Below, piece by piece: positions 1 through 8,621 of a DNA stretch of 41,301 nt (position 1 is the first letter of the stretch; each line of letters opens with the position of its first letter). The notes beneath the pieces are model-generated. The model did not search any database, was not told the origin of the DNA, and saw only the letters and a list, made by a program, of their open reading frames with translations. Source of the stretch: 2-12-FULL-42-15 sp964196565. GTDB lineage: Bacteria; Pseudomonadota; Gammaproteobacteria; Coxiellales; Coxiellaceae. The stretch spans positions 1 through 41,301 of the forward strand of contig CAXMUH010000093.1 of NCBI GenBank assembly GCA_964196565.1, written 5' to 3'. A program made the position numbers and the translations under genes.

Positions 1-81
1 CGGCGGCGCAGTGGTTAAGATAAGGCGCAAAGGTATCTTAATATAAATTCGTTGCGCCTTATCTTAACCACTGCGCCGCCG
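1..81. repeat. Perfect 30-bp inverted repeat (long hairpin)
   Basis: Bases 1-30 are the exact reverse complement of bases 52-81, with a 21-nt AT-rich loop between them. The arms are GC-rich at the outer end (CGGCGGCGCAGTGG). A 30-bp perfect stem is longer than a normal intrinsic terminator and has no U-tract after it. The left arm starts at the window edge, so the element may extend further. Function is unknown; it lies downstream of the maiA operon. Confidence 0.85.
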
Positions 82-190
82 CGTAAAAGAAAGCATCTTG
101 AGCGTAGTAACTTAATAATTAAAAGCCTAATTTTTAACCGAGCCGGGTATATACCCAAACCAGGTGAGATTTAGGTTTTTTCTACGGAGC

Positions 191-273
191 TCACTCCGGG
201 AATAGCAAAATGGCAAGGTGGCAAATTTAAATTGGAAAATTGCCACTTTGCCATTTTGCTATTCCCGGAGTGA
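191..273. repeat. 34-bp inverted repeat downstream of maiA
   Basis: Arms 191-224 and 240-273 pair over 34 bp with a single G-U type mismatch and a 15-nt loop. The outer 15 nt of the right arm (259-273, ctattcccggagtga) recur with two changes at 284-298, where they form the last codons and stop of maiA. The stem could end transcription of the maiA operon, but no U-tract follows. It looks more like a mobile palindromic element than a simple terminator. Confidence 0.75.
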
Positions 274-283
274 AAATGCAGTA

Positions 284-913
284 CTATTCCCGAGGTGATG
301 CATCTACAAATGCTGATAGAGTTAAACAATGTTTATTGATTTGATTGATGCGCGGATAGTCTTGCATCGCACATTTGAAGCGATGTGCGTTATACACTTG
401 CGGGATTAAACAAATATCCGCCATCGTAACTTGATCACCAAAACAATAGGATCCCGCGATGTGTTTTTGCAAAATCTTCTCAAGTGCAGTAAAACTTTTA
501 GCGATCCAATGTTGATACCATTTTGTTTTTTGCTCATCATTGACATCCAGTTCATTTTTCAAGTATTGCAAAACTCTTAGATTATTCAATGGATGGGTGT
601 CACAGGCAATAAGATCTACCACAGCGCGCACGTTTGCGCGCTCTAGCGCACCTTGCGGCAACAAAGAAGGTTCAGGATAAACTTCTTCAAGATATTCTAA
701 AATTGCGATTGACTGGGTTAAAACCAGATCACCATCAGTTAATGTTGGCACTAAGCCTTGTGGATTTAGTTTAAGGTATTCAGCGGCATGTTGCTCACCG
801 CCATCTTTAATTAAATTAACCGTTTTGCATTCATAAGGGAGATTTTTATAGTTAAGTGCGATGCGTACTCGATACGAAGCACTGGAACGATAATAATTAT
901 AAAGCATTAACAT
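284..913 (-). CDS. maiA: Maleylacetoacetate isomerase (zeta-class GST)
   Basis: This 209-residue protein has the two-domain glutathione S-transferase layout. The zeta-class active-site motif is at residues 10-16 (SSASYRV), where glutathione activates the cis-trans isomerisation of maleylacetoacetate to fumarylacetoacetate. An all-helical C-terminal domain follows. It acts in the cytoplasm as the third step of homogentisate breakdown. It is the last gene of the minus-strand operon, 13 bp after fahA. The start is preceded by AGGAG about 10 nt upstream; a second ATG two codons in gives the more usual family N-terminus. The final residues (DASPRE) come from a sequence also found in the neighbouring inverted repeat, so the C-terminus may have been rewritten by that repeat. 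Confidence 0.93.
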   Translation of the reverse strand: MLMLYNYYRSSASYRVRIALNYKNLPYECKTVNLIKDGGEQHAAEYLKLNPQGLVPTLTDGDLVLTQSIAILEYLEEVYPEPSLLPQGALERANVRAVVDLIACDTHPLNNLRVLQYLKNELDVNDEQKTKWYQHWIAKSFTALEKILQKHIAGSYCFGDQVTMADICLIPQVYNAHRFKCAMQDYPRINQINKHCLTLSAFVDASPRE

Positions 914-926
914 TTAATCCCTGCTC

Positions 927-1910
927 CTATTCAAATGGCTTAATGGTTTGCTCAATTGAACCAAAAATCGTTTTACCCTGCTGATCTAACATTTCAATTT
1001 TTACTCGATCACCATATTGCATAAACGGTGTTTTTGCTTTTCCTGACTCAATCACTTCAATCATTCTTTTTTCAGCAAGACAAGACGACCCTTTACTTGG
1101 GTCTTTATTAGAAACCGTACCTGAGCCAATGATGGTGCCTGCCATTAAAGGTCGTGTTTTTGCAGCATGCGCAATCAATTGCGCAAAATCAAAATTCATA
1201 TCAGCTCCAGCATTAGGCTGACCAAACATCGTATCATTATAGTACGTTAGTAACGGCAAGTTGACTTTGCTCTTATGCCAGGATTCCCCCAGCTCATCCG
1301 GAGTTATTGCCACCGGTGAAAAAGCACTGGAAGGTTTGCCTTGTAAAAAACCAAAATTTTTGCCAAGCTCATTCGGAATTAAATTTCTCAAAGAGACATC
1401 ATTAACTAATGCAATTAATCGAATATGCTTTTGCGCTTGCTCTACGGATACTTGCATGGGCACATCATCGGTAACAACTGCGACTTCGGATTCAAAATCA
1501 ACGCCCCAATCAATATCTGCAACTTCAATTTTATCTCGAGGTCCTAAAAATGCATCACTACCACCTTGATACATCAACGGATCATATTGAAAGTTTTCCG
1601 GCATCTCGGCCCCACGCGCTTTTCGCACCAATTCCACATGATTTAAATACGCACTGCCATCGAGCCATTGATAAGCGCGCGGCAATGGTGACTCACATTG
1701 GGTTTGATCAAAATCAATTGCGTCTTTTATTATTCCCTCATTTAACTGCTGATAAACTTCCTCCAGTTGCGGCGCTAATTCAACCCAATGGTCTAATAAA
1801 TCCTGCATATGTTTGGCGATGGATTTTACCTTTACCGCTTTTTTTAAATCTCGGCTGACAACAACCAATTTGCCATCACGACTGTTATTTTTTAATGTTG
1901 CTAATTTCAT
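927..1910 (-). CDS. fahA: Fumarylacetoacetate hydrolase
   Basis: The 327-residue protein belongs to the FAH family, which cleaves fumarylacetoacetate to fumarate and acetoacetate. Visible family signatures are the acidic metal-binding stretch DWGVDFESEVAVV near residue 135 and the C-terminal block GTIIGSGTVSNKDPSKGSSC with the following EKRMIE near residues 255-285. It is the shorter bacterial form, lacking the N-terminal SH3-like domain of the roughly 420-residue animal enzyme. It lies 3 bp after hmgA, so the two are probably translated from one message. The Shine-Dalgarno (GGAAAG) is inside the end of hmgA. It carries out the final step of the pathway encoded by this operon. Confidence 0.93.
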   Translation of the reverse strand: MKLATLKNNSRDGKLVVVSRDLKKAVKVKSIAKHMQDLLDHWVELAPQLEEVYQQLNEGIIKDAIDFDQTQCESPLPRAYQWLDGSAYLNHVELVRKARGAEMPENFQYDPLMYQGGSDAFLGPRDKIEVADIDWGVDFESEVAVVTDDVPMQVSVEQAQKHIRLIALVNDVSLRNLIPNELGKNFGFLQGKPSSAFSPVAITPDELGESWHKSKVNLPLLTYYNDTMFGQPNAGADMNFDFAQLIAHAAKTRPLMAGTIIGSGTVSNKDPSKGSSCLAEKRMIEVIESGKAKTPFMQYGDRVKIEMLDQQGKTIFGSIEQTIKPFE

Positions 1911-1913
1911 AGT

Positions 1914-3041
1914 TTAAACTTTCCAACTGTTAATATAATCTGTCCACTCAACTTTCTCTGCACTTTTACCCACCTCCATCGCATCACGCGAATCGACCAT
2001 AACTGCAACTTCGTCGGTTTCTTTTCGAGTTGCTTTCATTCCAGTCTCCAACGCTTTTGGATGCGGGCCATGGGTAAAACCAGCCGGATGAAATGTCATC
2101 ATACCTGGATGAATATTGTCGCGACTAAAAAAATTGCCTTTATGATAAAAAATAATTTCATCATAATCATCATTGCTATGAAAAAACGGAACCTTTAATG
2201 CGCCTGGATCAGTTTCAAGTGGACGCGGAACAAAGGTTGATACAATAAAATTATCACTGACAAAAGTTGAATGCGCACTCGGCGGTAGATGAACACGATG
2301 GCTCATTAACGGTCGAATATCACGCCAATTAATTCGCACCACCGATAAATCACCATGCCAGCCGACAACATCGAGCGGATTATAAGGGAAAGTGATTGTA
2401 GAAATTTGTCCGCGATGCTTGACATTAACTTGCCATTTATCTTCTGTTTGTTGTGCCTTAAAAGCTTCATCGAGCTTGGGAACATCCAACATCGCTGGAT
2501 CAAAAATAGCATGTTGGCCGACAATGCCTTTATCCGGTAAATAATACGCTTTATTGGTGGCTTGAATTATTAAAATTTGCATTGTGTCTTTTGGTTCAAG
2601 ACGCCACAACGTTCCTCTTGGAATGACAATATAATCACCTTCGCTTATCGAAAGATGTCCATAGTCACAAAATAATTCGCCACTGCCAGCATGTACAAAC
2701 AATAAATCATCGCCATCGGCATTGCGCACCAAGCTGGTCATCGCTTGCTGACAGTGCCACATCCGCATTTCGCAATATGGATTAAATAAAATTGGCGTTG
2801 ATTGCCAAGGATTTTGATGTGCTGCATTCAATTTATTTAAATCAAATGCACGTGGGCGCAACGGCCCTTCCCACTCAGTCCAACCGGTAGGTGGGTGTTT
2901 ATGATGCAACTGAGTAACCGGACCAAAAAAACCTTCGCGCCCTATTTCACGCTCATAAATCGCTTCCCTTGGAAAATCAGCATGTGCTTGACGCGAATGT
3001 ATCCCTTCTTTGTGAGGAAAGGTAATCCATTTTTTCGTCAT
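1914..3041 (-). CDS. hmgA: Homogentisate 1,2-dioxygenase, short form
   Basis: This non-heme iron dioxygenase opens the ring of homogentisate to give maleylacetoacetate. At 375 residues it is shorter than the classical enzyme (about 430-445). It keeps a cupin core (residues about 95-150) and a C-terminal metal site, where His288, Glu295 and His324 (FFHSNDDYDE and FTHGPHP) are the probable iron ligands. Its ATG overlaps the hpd stop codon by one base (TAATG) and an AGAGGGG Shine-Dalgarno sits in the end of hpd, so translation is probably coupled. Loss of this enzyme causes pyomelanin build-up in other bacteria; here the frame is intact. Iron-ligand assignment is by motif spacing, not by alignment. 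Confidence 0.88.
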   Translation of the reverse strand: MTKKWITFPHKEGIHSRQAHADFPREAIYEREIGREGFFGPVTQLHHKHPPTGWTEWEGPLRPRAFDLNKLNAAHQNPWQSTPILFNPYCEMRMWHCQQAMTSLVRNADGDDLLFVHAGSGELFCDYGHLSISEGDYIVIPRGTLWRLEPKDTMQILIIQATNKAYYLPDKGIVGQHAIFDPAMLDVPKLDEAFKAQQTEDKWQVNVKHRGQISTITFPYNPLDVVGWHGDLSVVRINWRDIRPLMSHRVHLPPSAHSTFVSDNFIVSTFVPRPLETDPGALKVPFFHSNDDYDEIIFYHKGNFFSRDNIHPGMMTFHPAGFTHGPHPKALETGMKATRKETDEVAVMVDSRDAMEVGKSAEKVEWTDYINSWKV

Positions 3042-4120
3042 TATAATACCCCTCTTTCAATCTGGTCTAATTCAATCGAGTCAAATAAGGCTTGGAAATT
3101 CCCTTCGCCAAATCCTTCATTGCCTTTGCGTTGAATGATTTCAAAAAAAATCGGCCCGATCACTGTGGTAGTAAAAATCTGTAATAATAGCTCCCATTTA
3201 TTATCTTTGACAGCCTCACCATCCATTAATATTTTATTTTTTCGCATGCGTTCAAGCGGCTCACCATGATCCGGGAATCGTGTATCAAGCAGTCGAAAAT
3301 AGGTGTCGGGAACTTTCATAAATTTTCTACCGTTTGCGCGCATTTGTTCAATGCTGTCATAAATATCGGTAGTGCCCAAAGCAATATGTTGTATCCCTTC
3401 TCCATGATAGGCTTCTAAATACTCAGCAATTTGTGATTTATCATCGGAGGATTCATTTAATGGAATTCGAATTTTATTGCAAGGACTACTCATGGCACGA
3501 CTGACCAAACCTGTTTGTTTTCCGCTGATATCAAAGTAGCGAATTTGACGAAAATTAAATAATTTAATATAAAACTCGGCCCATTTATCCATATTGCCCT
3601 GAAAAACATTATGAGTTAAATGATCAATGTAGGTGAGTCCAACCGAGTTTTCATCTGAATTCGGGTTAAGAACCGTAAAGTCACTATAGATTGAGTTATC
3701 ATCATATTGATCGATCAGATACAGTAAGCTCTCGCCAATACCATAAATAACCGGAATATCAGCGGCCACCCAGCTATTTTTATTTTCAACCACAGCTTTA
3801 GCGCCTGCTGCTAACACGTGTTTTTTAGCTTTTGCGGCGTCTTTTACTCGAAATCCCATAGCCGTCGCACTTGGCCCGTGTTTCGATACAAACTGAGCGG
3901 CATGCGAATTTGGTTCTGCATTAATAATAAAATTGATCTGACCTTGCCGCCATAATGAAACATCGCGTGTTTTATGCTGGGCATATTTTGTCAACCCAAG
4001 GCTCGAGAATAAGCTCTCGAGTTGATGAGGATCATCTGCGGCAAACTCAACAAATTCAAAACCGTCCGTTCCAGCGGGGTTGGCTTGTGGATCTTGTGGA
4101 ATATAGCTTTTACTATCCAT
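3041..4120 (-). CDS. hpd: 4-hydroxyphenylpyruvate dioxygenase
   Basis: The enzyme converts 4-hydroxyphenylpyruvate to homogentisate using Fe(II) and O2. The frame holds two VOC-type domains. Iron ligands are visible in the C-terminal domain: the His of DHLTHN, the His of EGIQHIAL and the Glu of FFEIIQR. I start it at the ATG at 4118-4120 because AAAGGA lies 9-10 nt upstream and this gives 359 residues, the usual bacterial length. The open frame extends 16 codons further to a TTG without a good ribosome site. First gene of the hpd-hmgA-fahA-maiA operon; no PAH or aminotransferase gene is adjacent, so the substrate must come from genes elsewhere or from the host. Confidence 0.94.
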   Translation of the reverse strand: MDSKSYIPQDPQANPAGTDGFEFVEFAADDPHQLESLFSSLGLTKYAQHKTRDVSLWRQGQINFIINAEPNSHAAQFVSKHGPSATAMGFRVKDAAKAKKHVLAAGAKAVVENKNSWVAADIPVIYGIGESLLYLIDQYDDNSIYSDFTVLNPNSDENSVGLTYIDHLTHNVFQGNMDKWAEFYIKLFNFRQIRYFDISGKQTGLVSRAMSSPCNKIRIPLNESSDDKSQIAEYLEAYHGEGIQHIALGTTDIYDSIEQMRANGRKFMKVPDTYFRLLDTRFPDHGEPLERMRKNKILMDGEAVKDNKWELLLQIFTTTVIGPIFFEIIQRKGNEGFGEGNFQALFDSIELDQIERGVL

Positions 4121-4186
4121 TGTATTGCTTCCTTTATGAACCATCTGGTCTTTTTTAAGTCGACTCAATCGCCTAATACCTTAAAT

Positions 4187-4192
4187 ATTATA
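4187..4192 (-). promoter_or_regulatory. Putative -10 box for the hpd operon
   Basis: On the minus strand there is a perfect TATAAT, about 66 nt upstream of the hpd ATG. I do not see a good -35 at 16-18 nt, so the assignment rests on the -10 and its position only. Confidence 0.35.
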
Positions 4193-4203
4193 CATGAATT
4201 TAA

Positions 4204-4467
4204 GCTGATCTTAGTAAATTTTACGCGGTTAATCTCTCTCAATTTCAATCAATAATTCAGCTTGATGAATATCCCAATTTCAATTCATCCTCTAAAATTG
4301 CTGTGAATATAATTACTCCCAAAGATAAAACGAATTTCCATTTACTCAGCGCTACCGTTGGCGGCTTAATCGCATTTAATAGTCCTGAATACGCAACAAA
4401 ATTTAACCTACCACTGACTCAAACCATTGAAGATGCAGTTGCTTTAGAATCCAAAAACACACCATAA
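4204..4467 (+). pseudogene. Start-less open frame, probable gene remnant
   Basis: An 87-codon frame is open from the TAA at 4201-4203 to a TAA at 4465-4467. It has no ATG; the only in-frame alternative is a GTG (residue 34 of the frame) without a ribosome site. Its translation has normal protein composition (for example ...HLLSATVGGLIAFNSPEYA... and ...LPLTQTIEDAVALES...). An ATG at 4194 reads MNLS and then stops, and one base deleted would join it to this frame. It looks like the 3' part of a decayed gene lying just before the lipase-like gene. I do not recognise the family. The rest of the 442-bp gap between hpd and the lipase-like gene holds only the hpd promoter area and AT-rich sequence. 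Confidence 0.35.
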
Positions 4468-4562
4468 TAATAAGTGTTACACCTGCCCAAATTTAATAAT
4501 TTATTAATATTATTGTAGTACACTGATTTAACACGGAAGTTTAATCAAAGGAACTGCAAAAC

Positions 4563-5720
4563 ATGCCTTCTGTTAAAAAACAAAATGGTTGTGTAAATTG
4601 GATAAAACAACATCAACCGATTAGTGTTACTGGCACAGTCCCGCATTCATTAAAATTCCTCAAAGCATTATTTATTACTCCAAAACTGGAATACCCAAAC
4701 TCCCATTTTAAACCACAAGGCAATTATGTAACAATCTATTGCATTCATGCAACAGCCGACACAGTAGCGGGCTTTTCAGCATTTGCGACACGTTTAAACA
4801 ATCGTTTGCCGAATTTTGTCGACCGCATTGTGATAGTCAAATTTAACAAGCGCTTTAGAAATCTGGGAATTGAAGGTTTTTCCGATCAGTTAAAACAAAA
4901 AATTTCCAATGATAAAAGTCGTAATGTGGTTTTAATGGGACACTCAAGAGGTGGATTAGTTGCAGCTTATTTTTCTGAGAATATGGCGCATGAAATCTCT
5001 GCAAAAGTGCATCTGATCGTTACCTTTGGAACACCATTTAGAGGCACTAGCGCTGCAAATACTTTTTCCTGTTTATTCCCAGCCTCAAGTTCAGTCGCCC
5101 AAATGAAACCGAATAGTGAATTTTTATCTGAACTGAATGAAAGAATCTTACAAGAACCTTTGATACCTTATCACCATTTTGCTGCTGAAAATGATAGCAT
5201 TGTCAGTATTGAATCATCGCTCCGTAGCGAAGATAAAATCGATAGAGACAACCCTCCCCCCAACACAACACTGTATGATCGCCACGGACACCTATCGATG
5301 ATGAGTTCACATCGAGCAGTTGAAAAAGTTGCTGGTTTTATGAATGATCTAAATGTAGATGACTTTGAAGAATCAGAAACCAAGTCTCTAAATAGTAGTA
5401 TTAATGCCAATCCATCAACGAGCAAGTGTGGTACAGTAATCGCCGCTCTTTCTACAACTCTTGGTGTTGCTGGTATTGCCTTTAGCACCTGGGCGGCACT
5501 TGCTTCGAGTGCCGCCATAACGCATGCTGCTTCATATATTGCACTTATCGGTATTTTAGCTGCAAGTTGGCAAATTGTGCTCGCAGTCAGTGTGACGCTT
5601 GCTGTTGTCGGACTCGGATATCTTGTTTATAACAACAGACAAACTTTGTTTAGTTGTTTTGAGTGCAATACCAAAGCCGAAATCAAAGATGATACCCATC
5701 ATTATGCTGCAATGATTTAG
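4563..5720 (+). CDS. Lipase-like alpha/beta hydrolase with membrane tail
   Basis: The 385-residue protein has an N-terminal alpha/beta-hydrolase domain. The nucleophile elbow is GHSRG with Ser128, followed by TFGTPFRGT near residue 155, a likely acid Asp211 (FAAENDSIVS) and a likely base His241 or His243 (DRHGHLS). This arrangement resembles PGAP1/lipase-type esterases. Residues about 289-356 form two or three hydrophobic segments, then a short Cys-containing tail (SCFEC). There is no signal peptide, so it may be an inner-membrane protein or be exported by another route. AAAGGA precedes the ATG by 10 nt. Its stop overlaps the end of the convergent ABC ATPase gene by 4 bp. Substrate unknown; secreted effector is a possibility only. 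Confidence 0.75.
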   Translation: MPSVKKQNGCVNWIKQHQPISVTGTVPHSLKFLKALFITPKLEYPNSHFKPQGNYVTIYCIHATADTVAGFSAFATRLNNRLPNFVDRIVIVKFNKRFRNLGIEGFSDQLKQKISNDKSRNVVLMGHSRGGLVAAYFSENMAHEISAKVHLIVTFGTPFRGTSAANTFSCLFPASSSVAQMKPNSEFLSELNERILQEPLIPYHHFAAENDSIVSIESSLRSEDKIDRDNPPPNTTLYDRHGHLSMMSSHRAVEKVAGFMNDLNVDDFEESETKSLNSSINANPSTSKCGTVIAALSTTLGVAGIAFSTWAALASSAAITHAASYIALIGILAASWQIVLAVSVTLAVVGLGYLVYNNRQTLFSCFECNTKAEIKDDTHHYAAMI

Positions 5721-6547
5721 CAAGCTTCGTTCTCGCCACTAAATTGCACGACATTTTTCATAAACGGCTTATCAATTTTTTTGTCTTCCAGCAAATCAAA
5801 AATATGTTTTACGCGTCTGTGATAAATCGATTCATACTCATTCGATGAGCTGATATCCCTATTATCAATCTGATACTCGATGCTGCATGGTGAACCCGAT
5901 AAAATGACAATGCGATCCGCTATTTTTACTGCCTCGTAAACATCATGAGTTACCATCAACACAGATTTAGTTTTTATTTCATCGCTTCGCAACAATCTCA
6001 TAAAATCTTTTCGTAGTTTTTTTGCAGTTAGTGCATCTAACGCTGAAAATGCCTCATCTAATAGCAATAACTCCGGCTCAGTAATAAGTGCGCGAGCAAA
6101 TCCAACGCGCTGACACATACCGCCAGAGAGCTCACTGGGGTAAGCCTTATCAAATCCAGAGAGTCCAACCATTGCCATAATTTCCTCGACTTTATCTCTA
6201 TTTTCTTGACTTAAGTTTCGCATCGATAGGTTAAAGCCCAAGGCAATATTATCCGCGACACTCATCCAAGGTAGTAGCGCATAATTTTGAAAAACCATAC
6301 TGATTTCTTTATGTGTTTCTCTCTCTAATGGATAACCATTAAATTTGATTTCACCTTCATCTGCTTGCGTAAGCCCAGTAATAAGACGTAATAAAGTAGA
6401 CTTACCACAACCGGATGGTCCAAGTACAGCAATCACTTCATTTTTCTCAACGTCTAAATTAATATTTTTAACACCAACACTTCTGTTACCGGTCTTATAA
6501 ATCTTACTGATTGACGACAATTCTAATAGATTATTATTTTTATTCAT
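5717..6547 (-). CDS. ABC transporter ATPase, nitrate/sulfonate/taurine type
   Basis: All nucleotide-binding motifs are present in the 276-residue protein: Walker A GPSGCGKST (residues 43-51), Q-loop Gln87, signature LSGG (140-143), Walker B ending in Asp164-Glu165, and switch His201. The family is the TauB/SsuB/NrtD-like group of importers. I start at the ATG at 6545-6547 because GAGGA lies 7 nt upstream; the frame is open further but that part reads through the permease end. It lies 10 bp after the permease gene and surely forms the motor of that transporter. No periplasmic binding protein is encoded nearby, so the substrate cannot be read from context. Confidence 0.88.
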   Translation of the reverse strand: MNKNNNLLELSSISKIYKTGNRSVGVKNINLDVEKNEVIAVLGPSGCGKSTLLRLITGLTQADEGEIKFNGYPLERETHKEISMVFQNYALLPWMSVADNIALGFNLSMRNLSQENRDKVEEIMAMVGLSGFDKAYPSELSGGMCQRVGFARALITEPELLLLDEAFSALDALTAKKLRKDFMRLLRSDEIKTKSVLMVTHDVYEAVKIADRIVILSGSPCSIEYQIDNRDISSSNEYESIYHRRVKHIFDLLEDKKIDKPFMKNVVQFSGENEAC

Positions 6548-6557
6548 TTTTCTATCC

Positions 6558-8249
6558 TCAACTAATTTTATATCTTGTTTCTGAAAGCTTATACAAAGGG
6601 CGCCAAATAAAAATAACGCATAATGCCACCAAAGCACACATCAGTATGCAACCTAATGCTTCCTGTGGGATGTGGTTTAAGTTTGTCGCGTTTGCAATGT
6701 AATATCCGAGGCCCTTTGTGGATACAATTTTATTGCCCCACTGGATTATTTCTGCAGTTATATCCGCATTCCAAGCACCGCCTGCTGCTGAAATGATTCC
6801 GGTAACAATGTATGGAAAAATGCTAGGAATAATAATTCTCTTCCAGTAATACCAACCTTTTGCAGAAAACACCTGAGAAACATCCAATATCTCCTGAGGC
6901 AGTGAACTAGTTCCTGCTATTACGTTAAATAAAACATACCATTGTGTTCCAATCATAATTAATGGAATCGTCCACCATCCTAAACTACCATGCGTTGCAA
7001 TAAGAAATACCGCCATAATTGGGTATAGTATATTCGGTGGTAATGCAGCAAGAATTTGCGTGGCTGGCTGACAAAACTTAGTAAGCTTTGGACTTAAACC
7101 AATCCAAACACCCAAAGGTAAAAAGATAATAAGGCTTAGTATCATTGCAGCACCAACTCGCAGTGTTGTGAGCGTCATCATCCACAATATTTTTCCCACA
7201 TCAAAATCAGGCGTGCCGTTAATCAGCTTTACTCCGTAATAGATAACCGCAAATGAAAATAATGCATACCAAGCCAGAATAATGGCTCTGCGTAAATTGC
7301 GAGGCATAGTCCAATCAAAGATTGCAGTAACAGATTTAAGGCTTAATCGTTTCGACGTCGTTGAAAGTGCTGAACCCATTTTCATAAACACGGCCTTAAG
7401 AAACACTGTCTTAATAGAAAGCGAATAAAGCCACGAACTAGCCACTCGGTTTGATTTAATTTTTTCATACTTAAATTTTTCAGCCCAACGCACTAAGGGG
7501 CGAAACATAATTTGATCGAATAAAATAATATTGAGTGCCATCGCAATAATCGAATAGATAACCGCGTGAAAATTAGCGTGGTCAAGTGCCACCTGAATAT
7601 AAGAACCTACCCCAGGAAGCAGCACGGATTTACCGCTCGCAGATGCAATTGCTTCTGTGCCAACAAGCGCAAACCAAGCCGCTGATTGCGAGACCATGGT
7701 ATTCCAGATTAATCCAGGCATTGAGTACGGCGCCTCAATTTTCCAAAATCTTGACCAACGACTCATATGAAACACATTTGCTGCGTCATAGAGCTCAGCT
7801 GGAACAATTTTTAATGTTTGATAGAAAACCAATGCCATATTCCATGCTTGTCCGGTAAAGACACCAAAAATAGCAGCACATTCAAGCCCCATTACCGAGT
7901 GAGGATAAAGATAATGAAATAAAATAACACTGAAAGTCATAAATCCGACCAGCGGTACGGATTCCATAAAATTAATAAAGGGCAATATAAATCGCCTGGC
8001 ATGTTTGCTTTTAGCGGCCCAAGTGCCTGCGACAATAGCAAATATCAATGACCAAACCAGTCCAATTAACAAACGTAGATTTGAACGTAGTAAATCATAG
8101 GCTAATGTAGGCAATGAAAGCGACGGCGCGTTATTTACTGTATTTATATCAGCATGCATGCCATGCCAGCCCCATACGAATAAGCCGATAAACATACCGA
8201 TAAATAATAATAATATTAAATCTGAATAGTAACGAAACTTTTTAAACAT
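6558..8249 (-). CDS. Duplicated (fused) ABC transporter permease
   Basis: The 563-residue membrane protein carries two homologous permease halves in one chain. Each half has about six hydrophobic segments and a cytoplasmic EAA-type loop (around residues 150-175, ELYDAANVFHMS, and again around 445-470, EILDVSQVFSAKG) that docks on the ATPase. This matches what I remember as the duplicated permease component of anion-type ABC systems (COG4986-like). One copy would supply the whole membrane channel for an ATPase dimer. GGGGCGGG precedes the ATG. It is first in a two-gene operon with the ATPase. Import of an anion such as nitrate, sulfonate or bicarbonate is suggested by family only. Confidence 0.85.
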   Translation of the reverse strand: MFKKFRYYSDLILLLFIGMFIGLFVWGWHGMHADINTVNNAPSLSLPTLAYDLLRSNLRLLIGLVWSLIFAIVAGTWAAKSKHARRFILPFINFMESVPLVGFMTFSVILFHYLYPHSVMGLECAAIFGVFTGQAWNMALVFYQTLKIVPAELYDAANVFHMSRWSRFWKIEAPYSMPGLIWNTMVSQSAAWFALVGTEAIASASGKSVLLPGVGSYIQVALDHANFHAVIYSIIAMALNIILFDQIMFRPLVRWAEKFKYEKIKSNRVASSWLYSLSIKTVFLKAVFMKMGSALSTTSKRLSLKSVTAIFDWTMPRNLRRAIILAWYALFSFAVIYYGVKLINGTPDFDVGKILWMMTLTTLRVGAAMILSLIIFLPLGVWIGLSPKLTKFCQPATQILAALPPNILYPIMAVFLIATHGSLGWWTIPLIMIGTQWYVLFNVIAGTSSLPQEILDVSQVFSAKGWYYWKRIIIPSIFPYIVTGIISAAGGAWNADITAEIIQWGNKIVSTKGLGYYIANATNLNHIPQEALGCILMCALVALCVIFIWRPLYKLSETRYKIS

Positions 8250-8621
8250 TAACCCGCCCCATATATTTTTATATATAAGAAAATCAATTGCCTTGCTTTA
8301 GGCAATAATAAAATAAATTCTATAGTGTGATTTTACGCATTCAAGCGTGAACGGATGTCTTGATCAGCTTGAATGCTGACAACTCGGTGGTTCTATGCTG
8401 TAAGTGAATAATAACATAACTTTTACTCATACATGTTTGGGCAGTTATTTGCCGATTTTTCGCATTCTAATGAGTTGGGAGCATGCTGTCAATACTATTT
8501 CATGCAACATTAAGAAAAACTGATTCTCATATGAAAAGGAAAAGATAAAATACTACTGTATTTTAAGATAAAGCCGTGAGCTTGCTTGCCAGCTTTGCTA
8601 TGCCCGGTACACTTATTGTGG
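8250..8621. other. 372-bp gap with a 10-bp inverted repeat
   Basis: No convincing gene lies between the permease start and the ankyrin gene end. The arms at 8337-8346 (gcattcaagc) and 8367-8376 are perfect inverted repeats 20 nt apart. A weaker 6-bp hairpin occurs at 8287-8306. The region should carry the ABC operon promoter on the minus strand (a TATAGAAT-like -10 is visible near 8316-8323), but I cannot pair it with a good -35. Confidence 0.4.

Noticed and set aside
6548..6637. Longer ABC ATPase with a hydrophobic N-terminal extension
   Set aside because: The extra residues are a reading of the permease gene 3' end in another frame, and a strong ribosome site marks the ATG at 6547.
8287..8376. 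Inverted repeats upstream of the ABC permease as a riboswitch
   Set aside because: The arms are short, no conserved riboswitch core could be recognised, and the loop sequence shows no known ligand-binding motif.
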